A stretch of 64,000 nt of DNA, from the NCBI RefSeq assembly GCF_015529805.1, contig NZ_CP064654.1:558001-622000 (forward strand), in the 5' to 3' direction. Shown piece by piece: positions 1 to 7,640 of this stretch. The position numbers were made by a program, and so were the translations under genes. Within the stretch, counting starts at the first letter, position 1; each line of letters opens with the position of its first letter. The notes under the pieces are model-generated. The model ran no database searches and was not told where the DNA came from. It was given only the letters and a program-made list of their open reading frames with translations. Source of the DNA: Qipengyuania soli (lineage in GTDB: Bacteria; Pseudomonadota; Alphaproteobacteria; Sphingomonadales; Sphingomonadaceae).

Positions 1-42
1 GAGCGCATGCTGGCGATGTACAAGAAGAAGGAGAAGAAGTGA
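1..42 (+). CDS. C-terminal end of a transhydrogenase alpha-type membrane subunit (partial)
   Basis: Only the last 13 codons are inside the window; they encode a lysine-rich tail ending KKKEKK before a TGA stop. The stop overlaps the pntB start in a TGATG junction, so the two genes are translationally coupled. In alphaproteobacteria the gene directly before pntB is normally the small membrane part of the split alpha subunit, and the charged cytoplasmic tail fits that. The identity rests on gene order, because the body of the protein is not visible. Confidence 0.5.
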   Translation, partial: ERMLAMYKKKEKK

Positions 43-1559
43 TGTTCTCCGTTCTTGGCCAGACGACTGCCTGTGCAGATCCGGTGACGATGGATTGCAG
101 CTACATGAAGGCGATCGCTGCGAGTGCCTCCGAAACCGCGGCCGCGCATGGTCCTGTGAACCCGTGGGTCGCACTCGCCTATCTCGTGGCGGGAATCTTC
201 TTCATCCTTGCCCTGCGTGGCCTGTCGTCACCTTCGACGAGCCGCACGGGCAACCGCTTCGGCATGATCGGTATGCTGATTGCCGTGGTGACCACGCTGC
301 TGACGCACTCGGTGGTCAACATCGTCGAGATCGGGATTGCGATCTTCCTCGGCGGGATCATCGGCGTCACCGTCGCGCGGCGCATCGCGATGACGCAGAT
401 GCCCGAACTGGTCGCGGCGTTCCACTCGCTGGTCGGCCTTGCCGCTGTGCTGGTCGGCTGGGCGGCCTATCTCAGTCCCAGTGCCTTCGGACTGCTGGCC
501 GCCGACGGCGGGATCGAGTCCGTCAGCAAGATCGAGATGGGTTTGGGTATCGCCATCGGTGCGATCACCTTTTCGGGCTCGGTCATCGCCTTCCTCAAGC
601 TTTCGGGCAAGATGAGCGGTGCGCCGATCCTCCTGCCTGCGCGCCACGTCATCAACCTCGGCACGCTGGCCGCCATTATCGTGCTGACCGCGATGTTCGC
701 CATGGCCGGTCCTGCCGAGACCATGCCGCTGATCGTAGCATTAACGGTGCTGAGCTTCGTGATCGGTTTCCTGCTGATCATCCCCATCGGCGGGGCGGAC
801 ATGCCGGTCGTCGTCTCGATGCTGAACAGCTATTCTGGCTGGGCCGCGGCAGCGATGGGCTTCACGCTTGGCAATACGGCCATGATCATCACCGGCGCAC
901 TGGTCGGCAGCTCGGGCGCGATCCTCAGTTACATCATGTGTCGCGCTATGAACCGCAGCTTCATCAGCGTCATTGCCGGCGGCTTCGGTGCCGATGCGGG
1001 CGCAGGTGGTGGCGAAGCCAAGGAACAGCGTCCCTACAAGCAGGGCAGCGCGGCCGATGCGGCCTTCATGCTCGAACAGGCGGAAAAGGTCATCATCATC
1101 CCCGGCTACGGCATGGCGGTGGCGCAGGCACAGCACGCTCTGCGCGAGATGGCCGACATTCTCGAGGAGAAGGGTGTCGAGGTGAAATACGCCATCCACC
1201 CTGTTGCAGGCCGCATGCCCGGGCACATGAACGTGCTCCTCGCCGAAGCCAGTGTTCCCTACGAGAACGTCTATGAGCTGGAGGACATCAACTCCGAATT
1301 CGCCCAGGCCGACGTCGCCTTCATTATCGGCGCGAATGACGTGGTCAATCCGGCGGCCAAGACCGACAAGACCAGCCCCATCTATGGCATGCCGGTGTTC
1401 GACGTCGACAAGGCCAAGCAGGTCTTCTTCATCAAGCGCAGCATGGGCGGCGTGGGTTACGCGGGCGTCGACAACGACGTATTCTACATGGACCAGACCA
1501 TGATGCTGCTCGCCGATGCGAAGAAGATGGTCGAGGATATCGTCAAGGCGCTGGACTGA
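42..1559 (+). CDS. pntB: NAD(P)(+) transhydrogenase (Re/Si-specific) subunit beta
   Basis: Inner-membrane subunit of the proton-translocating transhydrogenase, which uses the proton gradient to drive hydride transfer from NADH to NADP+. About 505 residues. The N-terminal two thirds are a series of hydrophobic helices (domain II, proton channel). The C-terminal domain III binds NADP(H): it has the GYGMAVAQAQ loop, HPVAGRMPGHMN, GANDVVNPAAK and the KRSMGGVGYAGVDN motif. I chose the ATG at 42 because it shares a base with the upstream stop; a GTG at 39 is also in frame. The roughly 40 residues before the first helix are somewhat longer than usual, so an internal start is possible. It belongs to an operon with the gene cut off at the left edge. 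Confidence 0.95.
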   Translation: MFSVLGQTTACADPVTMDCSYMKAIAASASETAAAHGPVNPWVALAYLVAGIFFILALRGLSSPSTSRTGNRFGMIGMLIAVVTTLLTHSVVNIVEIGIAIFLGGIIGVTVARRIAMTQMPELVAAFHSLVGLAAVLVGWAAYLSPSAFGLLAADGGIESVSKIEMGLGIAIGAITFSGSVIAFLKLSGKMSGAPILLPARHVINLGTLAAIIVLTAMFAMAGPAETMPLIVALTVLSFVIGFLLIIPIGGADMPVVVSMLNSYSGWAAAAMGFTLGNTAMIITGALVGSSGAILSYIMCRAMNRSFISVIAGGFGADAGAGGGEAKEQRPYKQGSAADAAFMLEQAEKVIIIPGYGMAVAQAQHALREMADILEEKGVEVKYAIHPVAGRMPGHMNVLLAEASVPYENVYELEDINSEFAQADVAFIIGANDVVNPAAKTDKTSPIYGMPVFDVDKAKQVFFIKRSMGGVGYAGVDNDVFYMDQTMMLLADAKKMVEDIVKALD

Positions 1560-1568
1560 GGTCGTGTT

Positions 1569-1910
1569 TTGAAGCGCGTCCTGCTCGTCATAGTCGTGCT
1601 GCTTATTGCCGGCGGTGCCGTCTGGTTCTTTACCGGCGGGCCAGAGCGTGTTGCACGCCAGCGGATCGAGAGCGAGCTGGTCGCACGGGGGCTTCCGCAA
1701 CCGATGGCCGAGTGCATGGCGACCCGCATGTCCGAGCAATTGTCGATTGCGCAGCTCCGCAAGCTCGAGGCGCTGAAGCCCGAGGCGGGTGAGGCCGATG
1801 TGCCGATGACCGTCGCGGGCGTGCTCGAGCGGGTCCGTCGGGTCGGCGATCCCGAAGTCGTCGAGGTCACCGCCACCTCGGCCGCGATCTGCGCCTTCGG
1901 CGGTATCTGA
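1569..1910 (+). CDS. Small membrane-anchored protein of unknown function
   Basis: 113 residues. The N-terminus (about residues 3-20) is one hydrophobic helix followed by a soluble, charged helical region of about 90 residues, so it looks like a single-pass or signal-anchored envelope protein. Two cysteines are present, in AECMAT and near the C-terminus in AAICAFGG. The TTG start is the first usable in-frame codon and has GAGG about eight bases upstream, overlapping the end of pntB; with only nine bases between the genes it is probably co-transcribed with pntB. I recognise no domain. Confidence 0.7.
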   Translation: MKRVLLVIVVLLIAGGAVWFFTGGPERVARQRIESELVARGLPQPMAECMATRMSEQLSIAQLRKLEALKPEAGEADVPMTVAGVLERVRRVGDPEVVEVTATSAAICAFGGI

Positions 1911-1921
1911 CCTACACCAGC

Positions 1922-1949
1922 TTGCAATCGCGCCCCCTTGCGGCATGAT
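1922..1949 (+). promoter_or_regulatory. Putative promoter of the exported TPR gene
   Basis: TTGCAA (1922-1927), a 16-base spacer, then CATGAT (1944-1949), with transcription expected about seven bases downstream and the start codon at 1971. The 9-mer GGCATGATG at the -10 recurs at 7600-7608 and 12260-12268 with the same 16-base spacing to a TTG hexamer. The first 25 bases from 1921 match 3503-3527 at 24 positions. Sequence pattern only; not mapped. Confidence 0.5.
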
Positions 1950-1970
1950 GCCGGGCAGGGGAGAAAGCCG

Positions 1971-3494
1971 ATGACGCGATATTTCGCTGCTGCCGCTGCA
2001 CTGCTGATGGCATCCACTGCGCTGGCTCATGACGGACACGAACATGCCGATGCCACGCTCGAGCGGGTGGGCACCGAATACATGGTCATGCAGACCAGCG
2101 CGAAGCCTGAGGCACGGGAACCCTTCCTTCGCGGCCTCGCGCTGCTCCACAACTTCGAATACAACTACGCCGCGGAGGAATTCCAGCGCGCCCAGGCCGC
2201 CGATCCGGGCTTCGTCATGGCCTATTGGGGCGAGGCGATGAGCTACAACCACTCGCTTTGGGAAGAGCAGGATCGCGACAAGGCGCTCGCGGCTCTCGCG
2301 AAGCTGGGACCGACACCCGCAGCCCGCGCGGCGAAGGCGCGCAATCCTCGCGAGGCCGGCTGGCTGGCCGCGGTCGAGGCACTGTATGGCGAAGGCACCA
2401 AGCAGGAACGGGACATGGCCTACCTCGCCGCCATGCAGCGTCTTTTCGATGCGGACCCGTCCGACATCGATGCGCGCGCCTTTACCGGGCTTGCGATCCT
2501 CGGTTCGTCACATGGCGGGCGCCAGATCCCCATCTATATGCGCGCAGCCGGTCTGCTGGAGCCGGGCTTCATCACCAACGATCACCATCCGGGTATCCTG
2601 CATTACCTGATCCATTCCTACGACGATCCGGTCCATGCGCCGCTCGGGGCACGCGCAGCTGAGCGCTATGCCAAGGTCGCGCCCGATGCGGGCCATGCCC
2701 AGCATATGGTGAGCCACATCTTCCACGCGCTGGGCGACTGGCAGGCGTCCGAACTGGCCAACATCAACGCGGACTCGGTGGTGGATCGCCAGCGGGCTGC
2801 ACAAGGTCGCGATCCCGCATTTTGTGGGCACTACAACGAGTGGCTGGTCTATGCGCTGATCCATCAGGGCAAGGATGCCAGCGCGATCGTCGACGGCTGC
2901 CGGGCCCAGGCTATCGCCGCGATTGCGGGAGAGCGGAAGGGGCGCCTCGGGTTCGGGGCACCGTCGAGCTATGGTGCGATTTCGCTCTGGAACGGGGTAT
3001 TGACCGGAAACTGGCCGGATCCGGTCGAGGGCGCGGGCGATGGCTATCTACTGATGCGCTTCGACCTCGCGACTTCGCGCCTTCTCGCCCATCGTGACGA
3101 CGTTGCGGAGATGCGCTCGACGCTTGAGGAGATGCGTAGCCTCGGCAGCGAGATCGCGAGCGTATTGCCGACCGAGGATCCGCTCAACACCTACACCATG
3201 CCGTGGATTTCCCGCCAGCTTGCTCAAGGAGAGGCACTGGTGGCACTGGCTTCGGGCAAGACTGAAGACGGCCTCGCCATGCTCCGCGCAGCAGCCGAAG
3301 CCGAAGACGCCTTGCCCGAGGAATTCGGACCGCCTGCAATCGCCATCCCCAGTTACGAAATGCTTGGCCAGCAACTCCTGGTACTCGGGCGCAAGGAGGA
3401 GGCAGCGGCGGCATTCCGGATGGCGCTGGCCTTCTCGCCGGGCCGCAAGCCTTCGCTCGACGGGCTTGCCGTAGCGGAAGGTTCCGGCGGCTAG
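1971..3494 (+). CDS. Exported tetratricopeptide-repeat protein with conserved histidines
   Basis: 507 residues. A cleavable signal peptide (cut after STALA) is followed by the histidine-rich mature N-terminus HDGHEHAD. The rest is alpha-helical TPR-like solenoid, with a clear repeat around LHNFEYNYAAEEFQRAQAAD and another near the C-terminus. The middle carries the histidine pattern HPGILHYLIHSYD and HAQHMVSHIF, which I recognise from a widespread bacterial TPR family of unknown function; metal binding is plausible but inferred. I chose the ATG at 1971 because it has GGGGAG upstream and gives a good signal peptide. It has its own promoter and precedes the beta-helix/cytochrome operon, whose promoter is nearly the same, so joint regulation is likely. 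Confidence 0.8.
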   Translation: MTRYFAAAAALLMASTALAHDGHEHADATLERVGTEYMVMQTSAKPEAREPFLRGLALLHNFEYNYAAEEFQRAQAADPGFVMAYWGEAMSYNHSLWEEQDRDKALAALAKLGPTPAARAAKARNPREAGWLAAVEALYGEGTKQERDMAYLAAMQRLFDADPSDIDARAFTGLAILGSSHGGRQIPIYMRAAGLLEPGFITNDHHPGILHYLIHSYDDPVHAPLGARAAERYAKVAPDAGHAQHMVSHIFHALGDWQASELANINADSVVDRQRAAQGRDPAFCGHYNEWLVYALIHQGKDASAIVDGCRAQAIAAIAGERKGRLGFGAPSSYGAISLWNGVLTGNWPDPVEGAGDGYLLMRFDLATSRLLAHRDDVAEMRSTLEEMRSLGSEIASVLPTEDPLNTYTMPWISRQLAQGEALVALASGKTEDGLAMLRAAAEAEDALPEEFGPPAIAIPSYEMLGQQLLVLGRKEEAAAAFRMALAFSPGRKPSLDGLAVAEGSGG

Positions 3495-3503
3495 CGCCTC
3501 CGC

Positions 3504-3531
3504 TTGCAATCGCGCTCCCTTGCGGCAGTAT
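3504..3531 (+). promoter_or_regulatory. Putative promoter of the beta-helix/cytochrome operon
   Basis: TTGCAA (3504-3509), 16 bases, then CAGTAT (3526-3531). This is a near-copy of the element before the TPR gene (24 of 25 bases from 3503). A perfect 9-base inverted repeat, CTCCCTTGC (3515-3523) and GCAAGGGAG (3537-3545), straddles the -10 and its right arm contains the ribosome binding site GGGAG of the gene starting at 3552. It could be an operator or, if transcription starts further upstream, an RNA hairpin hiding the ribosome site. Confidence 0.45.
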
Positions 3532-3551
3532 GGGTTGCAAGGGAGAGACTC

Positions 3552-4757
3552 ATGATCCGTCTGACGATTGCCGCAGCCATGCTGGCAAGTGCCGCGCCGG
3601 TGCTTGCCGAAACCCACTCGGTGACGCCCGGAGACGGAGCGCAGGAGCGCCTGCAGGAAGCGCTCATCATGGCCAAGCCCGGAGACGAAATCGTCCTCGC
3701 TGCGGGACGCTACTCCCTTACTGACGGCCTAAGTCTCGACGTCGACGGTGTGACCATCCGCGGGGCGGGCATGGACGGCACGGTACTCGATTTCACCACC
3801 CAGAAGGGAGCGGGTGAAGGCCTGCTGGTGACCAGCGATAACGTCACGCTGCGTGATTTCGCACTGGAGAATCCGAAGGGTGACGGGATCAAGTCCAAGG
3901 GTGCCGACAACATCATCTACCATCGCATCCGGGTAACTTGGACCAATGGTCCTGCGCCCACCAACGGCGCCTATGGCATCTACCCGGTCGAAAGCGACGG
4001 CGTGCTTGTCGACGGGGCAAAGGTTTCGGGCGCGTCCGATGCGGGCATTTATGTGGGGCAGTCGAACCACATCACCGTGCGCAACTCGATTGCCGAGGCC
4101 AATGTTGCCGGCATCGAGATCGAGAACAGCCGCAATGCTCTGGTCGAGCACAATGTCGCCACGCGCAACACGGGTGGGATCCTGATCTTCGACCTGCCCG
4201 GGCTGCCGGTCATGGGTGGCGGAAACGTCATCGTCGCGAACAACCTTGTTGTCGCGAACGACACCCCCAACTTTGCACCCCCGGGCAACATCGTCGCAGG
4301 AGTGCGCCGCGGGACAGGCATCATGGTCATGGCCAACGACCGCGTGCTGGTCGAGGACAATATCCTCTCGGGCAACCCGACCGCGCCCATCATGATAATT
4401 TCGTACACGCAGGCGTTCACCGATCCGCGGTACGATCCGTTTCCGCGCAATGTGACGGTCGGCGCCAATTTGATCGCCAACGGGGGTTACGATCCCCAGC
4501 TCGAAAGTGCGGAGCAACTGCTCGCAGCCTTCGGTGGCGAATTGCCTCCGCTGCTGTGGGACGGGCTCGGAAACCCGACCTCTGCGCTCTACGTTGCGCC
4601 GGGTACCAAGGGATGGACGCTCGGTCTGACAGAGCAGGGCAAGGGACTGACAGGTGCTCAGCCTGCGCCGCTTACCAATGTTCCGGCACCGGTCGAAATA
4701 TTCTACCGCGAAGGCATTGGAGCTCCACCCGCGCTGCTTGAAAGGCTGGGTGGATGA
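3552..4757 (+). CDS. Exported parallel beta-helix repeat protein
   Basis: 401 residues with a signal peptide ending near APVLAE. The body is a right-handed parallel beta-helix: short repeated strands such as GVTIRGAGMDGTVL, NVTLRDFALEN, HITVRNSIAEANVAGIEIENS, NALVEHNVATRNTGG. It matches the protein type usually encoded directly before an SO2930/HNE_0200-type diheme cytochrome, as here, where the ATG of the cytochrome overlaps this stop by four bases. Beta-helix proteins often bind or cleave polysaccharides, but I see no clear lyase active site, so a structural or binding role in the periplasm or outer surface is equally likely. The ATG at 3552 has GGGAG six bases upstream and starts the signal peptide. 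Confidence 0.85.
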   Translation: MIRLTIAAAMLASAAPVLAETHSVTPGDGAQERLQEALIMAKPGDEIVLAAGRYSLTDGLSLDVDGVTIRGAGMDGTVLDFTTQKGAGEGLLVTSDNVTLRDFALENPKGDGIKSKGADNIIYHRIRVTWTNGPAPTNGAYGIYPVESDGVLVDGAKVSGASDAGIYVGQSNHITVRNSIAEANVAGIEIENSRNALVEHNVATRNTGGILIFDLPGLPVMGGGNVIVANNLVVANDTPNFAPPGNIVAGVRRGTGIMVMANDRVLVEDNILSGNPTAPIMIISYTQAFTDPRYDPFPRNVTVGANLIANGGYDPQLESAEQLLAAFGGELPPLLWDGLGNPTSALYVAPGTKGWTLGLTEQGKGLTGAQPAPLTNVPAPVEIFYREGIGAPPALLERLGG

Positions 4758-5764
4758 AGCATTTCGCCTGGGTCGCTTGCGCCGCGCTGGCATTTTCCGG
4801 CGCGATGGTGGCGCGCGCGACCCCGCCCCGCTCGGTCAACGAAGTCGCGATAACCGATGCTGCGATGCCGAGGCTGCTGTCCGAGTACGGTTTCTTTACC
4901 GACGCGCCGGCGCAGTTGCCGGGCAAGGGCGTCACGCCCTATCGTCTAAATACGCCGCTGTTTTCGGACGGAGCTGAAAAGCTGCGCTTCGTCTACGTGC
5001 CGACAGGTTCAATGGCGCGGGCGAATGGCGAGAACCTGCTCGACCTGCCTGTCGGAAGTGCGCTCATCAAGACCTTTGCCTTTCAGCAGGATGGCAAGCG
5101 CCGCCTGATCGAAACCCGTGTACTCCTGCACCGTGCCGACGGGTGGCTCGCGCTGCCCTATCTGTGGAACGACGAGCAGACCGAGGCCCGGCTTGCAATA
5201 GCGGGGGCGCGGCTCGACCTCGTCACGCCGAAGGGCGAGGCGATCAGCTACCGCGTCCCCAACAAGAACCAGTGCAAGGAGTGCCACGGATTGAACGGTG
5301 TAGTGACGCCGATTGGCCCCAAGGCGCGCAATCTGTCACGCGACTGGCTCGCGGCGATGGTCGATGCCGGGCACCTCGACAAATTGCCCCAGGATGTCGA
5401 CCAGCTTCCCGTGTGGGAGGATCGCGAGAGCGCCAACCTCACGGCCGCGGCGCGCGCCTACCTCGACGTGAACTGCGCCCATTGCCACCGTCCCGGGGCC
5501 ACGGCATCGAACAGCGGGCTCGACCTGCGCTGGGAGCAGCAGGACCCGCACGCGATCGGCATCGGCAAGCGCCCGGTGGCAGCCGGGCGCGGGGCAGGCG
5601 GAAATTTGTTCGACATTGTCCCCGGTGCACCTGACAAGTCGATCATCGCTTATCGCATGAGCACAACCGAGCCGGGCGTTGCCATGCCGGAGATTGGCAA
5701 GGAGACGGTCGACAGCGACGGGCTGGCCATCGTGCGCAAGTGGATCGAGGAGATGGCTCCATGA
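4754..5764 (+). CDS. SO2930-family diheme c-type cytochrome
   Basis: 336 residues, exported (signal peptide about residues 1-22, ending near VARAT). Two CXXCH haem-attachment motifs are visible, CKECH near residue 175 and CAHCH near residue 239, so two covalent c-type haems are expected in the periplasm. The roughly 170 residues before the first haem form a beta-rich domain with no haem motif. Coupled by an ATGA overlap to the beta-helix gene and by another to the downstream hydrolase, so the three form one operon. The pairing with a beta-helix protein is a known but functionally uncharacterised association; the electron donor and acceptor are unknown. Confidence 0.88.
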   Translation: MKHFAWVACAALAFSGAMVARATPPRSVNEVAITDAAMPRLLSEYGFFTDAPAQLPGKGVTPYRLNTPLFSDGAEKLRFVYVPTGSMARANGENLLDLPVGSALIKTFAFQQDGKRRLIETRVLLHRADGWLALPYLWNDEQTEARLAIAGARLDLVTPKGEAISYRVPNKNQCKECHGLNGVVTPIGPKARNLSRDWLAAMVDAGHLDKLPQDVDQLPVWEDRESANLTAAARAYLDVNCAHCHRPGATASNSGLDLRWEQQDPHAIGIGKRPVAAGRGAGGNLFDIVPGAPDKSIIAYRMSTTEPGVAMPEIGKETVDSDGLAIVRKWIEEMAP

Positions 5765-6762
5765 AGTGGCTCTGGCGCATTCTTGGCATACTGCTTGGCC
5801 TGCTGGTCGTGCTGTTCTTCGTGTTTCGGGTTCCCGATACCGATCCCGTGGAGATGCGTGCGAAATATGCCACTGCCCCGTCGCAGTTGGTGAAGCTCGC
5901 CGATGGCCGTGAAATCCATCTCCGCGACGAGGGACCGCGCGATGCGCCGGTCATCATCCTGCTTCACGGCTCGAACGCCGACCTTTCCTCTTGGCAGAAA
6001 TGGACCGAGGCCCTGCGCGACAAGTACCGGGTGATCCGCTTCGACCAGCGTGGCCACGGGCTGACCGGACCTGCGCCCGACGACGATTACGACCTCACGG
6101 CATTCGTTGACGATGTCGACGAAGTTGCGGATGCACTGGAGGTCGGGACTTTCACCTTGGGAGGCAATTCGATGGGTGGCGGGATCGCGATGGAATACGC
6201 CATCGCCAATCCCGACAGGCTCGACGCGCTTATCCTCGTCGACGCGGGCGGAGCTCCGATCGAGCGCAAGGGTAGTGGTAATCTTGCTTTCACTCTCGCA
6301 GGCAAGCCGGTCATCGGCGACTTGATGAGCCAGCTCTTGCCGCGTTCGCTTGTCGAGAAGAGCCTGTCGCAGAGCGTATCGAACCAAGCCGTGGTCACCC
6401 CCGAGACGGTCGATCGCTATTGGGAGATGGCTCGCTATCCAGGCGCGCGCGCGGCCACGCGCAAGCGCTTCTCTACCCCACGAAGGTCCTTCTCGGCGGA
6501 AAGCGTCGCTGCGATGCAGGTCCCGACGCTCGTGATGTGGGGTGAAGAGGATGCTCTGATCCCCTATGACGCGGCAGGCTGGTACATGGACCATCTCCCC
6601 AACGCCAAGCTGGTCCACTACCCGGGGATCGGGCACCTTCCGATGGAAGAGGCACCGGAAAAGAGCGTCGCAGACCTGACGGCCTGGCTCGACAAAACGC
6701 TGGCGACGCGTCGCCCGGCTTCTGCGGAACCGGTCGAAACGCTGTCCGTTTCTACGCCTTAG
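5761..6762 (+). CDS. Membrane-anchored alpha/beta hydrolase
   Basis: 333 residues. Residues 4-22 form a hydrophobic N-terminal anchor (WRILGILLGLLVVLFFVF), placing the enzyme on the periplasmic side. The rest is a standard alpha/beta hydrolase: oxyanion segment LLHGSNADLSSW, RFDQRGHGLT, nucleophile elbow GNSMGG (Ser137), an acidic residue in WGEEDALIP and the catalytic histidine in GIGHLPMEEAPE. The start ATG overlaps the cytochrome stop (ATGA), making it the last gene of the beta-helix/cytochrome operon. The substrate is not apparent; an ester or lactone is likely. Confidence 0.85.
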   Translation: MKWLWRILGILLGLLVVLFFVFRVPDTDPVEMRAKYATAPSQLVKLADGREIHLRDEGPRDAPVIILLHGSNADLSSWQKWTEALRDKYRVIRFDQRGHGLTGPAPDDDYDLTAFVDDVDEVADALEVGTFTLGGNSMGGGIAMEYAIANPDRLDALILVDAGGAPIERKGSGNLAFTLAGKPVIGDLMSQLLPRSLVEKSLSQSVSNQAVVTPETVDRYWEMARYPGARAATRKRFSTPRRSFSAESVAAMQVPTLVMWGEEDALIPYDAAGWYMDHLPNAKLVHYPGIGHLPMEEAPEKSVADLTAWLDKTLATRRPASAEPVETLSVSTP

Positions 6763-6817
6763 GATCGTTTAAGGGCCGCACGGTTGACCGTCGGTTACAA
6801 AGGAAGGGGCGCAGGGT

Positions 6818-7507
6818 TTGCGGAAACTGGGGTTGATTGGCGGGATGAGCTGGATCTCGACCCGCGACTATTACGAACGGATAAATCGGCTGGTGCAGAA
6901 GAGGGTTCCTCCCATGGCGGGCCCGCCGATGCTCATCGAGAGCCTCGACTATTTGCAGATTTACCAGGCGAAACAGGTAGAGGATTGGGATGCCGTTGCC
7001 GCGATCCTGATCGATTCAGCACGGCGGCTCGAGGGTGCCGGGGCCGAGGGGCTGGTGATCGCTGCGAACGCGATGCACAAGGTGTACGACCGCATAGCGG
7101 AAGCCGTTTCGATACCCGTGCTCCATATCGCCGACAGTGTCGGTCGGGCGATGCAGGAGGCCGACTGCAAGAGCGCGGCGCTGCTCGGCACGCGATATGT
7201 CATGACCGAAAGTTTCTATCGCCAGCGTCTCGTCGCGCACGGTGTAGATTTGCTTCCTCCGCAGCCTGAAGACGTCGAGATGGTCGATGGCATCATCTAC
7301 AAGGAACTTATGCTGGGTCGCGTGACGCGCGATGCAGAGCGGGCAATCAAGACGATTATTACGATGAAAGAAAAGGAAGGGGCGGAAGCGATCGTCCTCG
7401 CCTGTGCCGAACTCGAACTGGTGGTCGATACCGATGCGAATGTTCTGCCGGTGTTCGATTCAACTACGATCCACTGCAAGGAAATTGCCGATTGGATACT
7501 CGAATGA
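6818..7507 (+). CDS. Aspartate/glutamate racemase-family protein, one catalytic residue replaced
   Basis: 229 residues, cytoplasmic. It opens with LGLIGGMSW and has the family motifs PMLIESLDY, ANAMHK and LACAEL. Two-base racemases of this family use one Thr/Cys in a CNTMHK-like motif and one Cys in a GCTE-like motif. Here the second (Cys196) is present but the first position is Ala85, so normal two-base racemisation is unlikely; the protein may catalyse a related one-base reaction or have changed role. The TTG start at 6818 is the first codon that gives the full N-terminal strand; AGGAAGG lies upstream. It is isolated between the hydrolase operon and the protease. Confidence 0.8.
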   Translation: MRKLGLIGGMSWISTRDYYERINRLVQKRVPPMAGPPMLIESLDYLQIYQAKQVEDWDAVAAILIDSARRLEGAGAEGLVIAANAMHKVYDRIAEAVSIPVLHIADSVGRAMQEADCKSAALLGTRYVMTESFYRQRLVAHGVDLLPPQPEDVEMVDGIIYKELMLGRVTRDAERAIKTIITMKEKEGAEAIVLACAELELVVDTDANVLPVFDSTTIHCKEIADWILE

Positions 7508-7561
7508 TGCGTCAATCGGTCAGGTACCGATAGAAAAGAGCGCGAAGAAGTTTTTTCAACG

Positions 7562-7572
7562 AAATTTACCAT
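7562..7572 (+). repeat. Shared 11-mer AAATTTACCAT, copy 1
   Basis: AAATTTACCAT lies just upstream of the putative -35 of the subtilase gene. The same 11-mer occurs at 20367-20377 and its first nine bases again at 20401-20409, both before the GGDEF-EAL gene. AT-rich words are unusual in this GC-rich sequence, so a shared protein-binding site is possible; chance cannot be excluded without a genome-wide count. Confidence 0.3.
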
Positions 7573-7579
7573 GACGATA

Positions 7580-7607
7580 TTGATGCAAAGTTTTTTGTCG
7601 GCATGAT
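7580..7607 (+). promoter_or_regulatory. Putative promoter of the subtilase gene
   Basis: TTGATG (7580-7585), 16-base spacer containing a run of six T, then CATGAT (7602-7607) within GGCATGATG. Downstream, CCTTCC (7611-7616) can pair with GGAAGG (7625-7630), the ribosome binding site of the gene starting at 7641. Pattern-based. Confidence 0.45.
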
Positions 7608-7640
7608 GCACCTTCCTAACTCTGGGAAGGGACTCACAAT

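Noticed and set aside
741..2252. Long reverse-strand open frame over pntB and the TPR gene
   Set aside because: It is a GC-rich shadow frame opposite well-supported genes, with no recognisable domain.
6780..6791. Small palindrome ACGGT-TG-ACCGT before the racemase-like gene
   Set aside because: Five-base arms are too short to separate from chance and no promoter context was clear.
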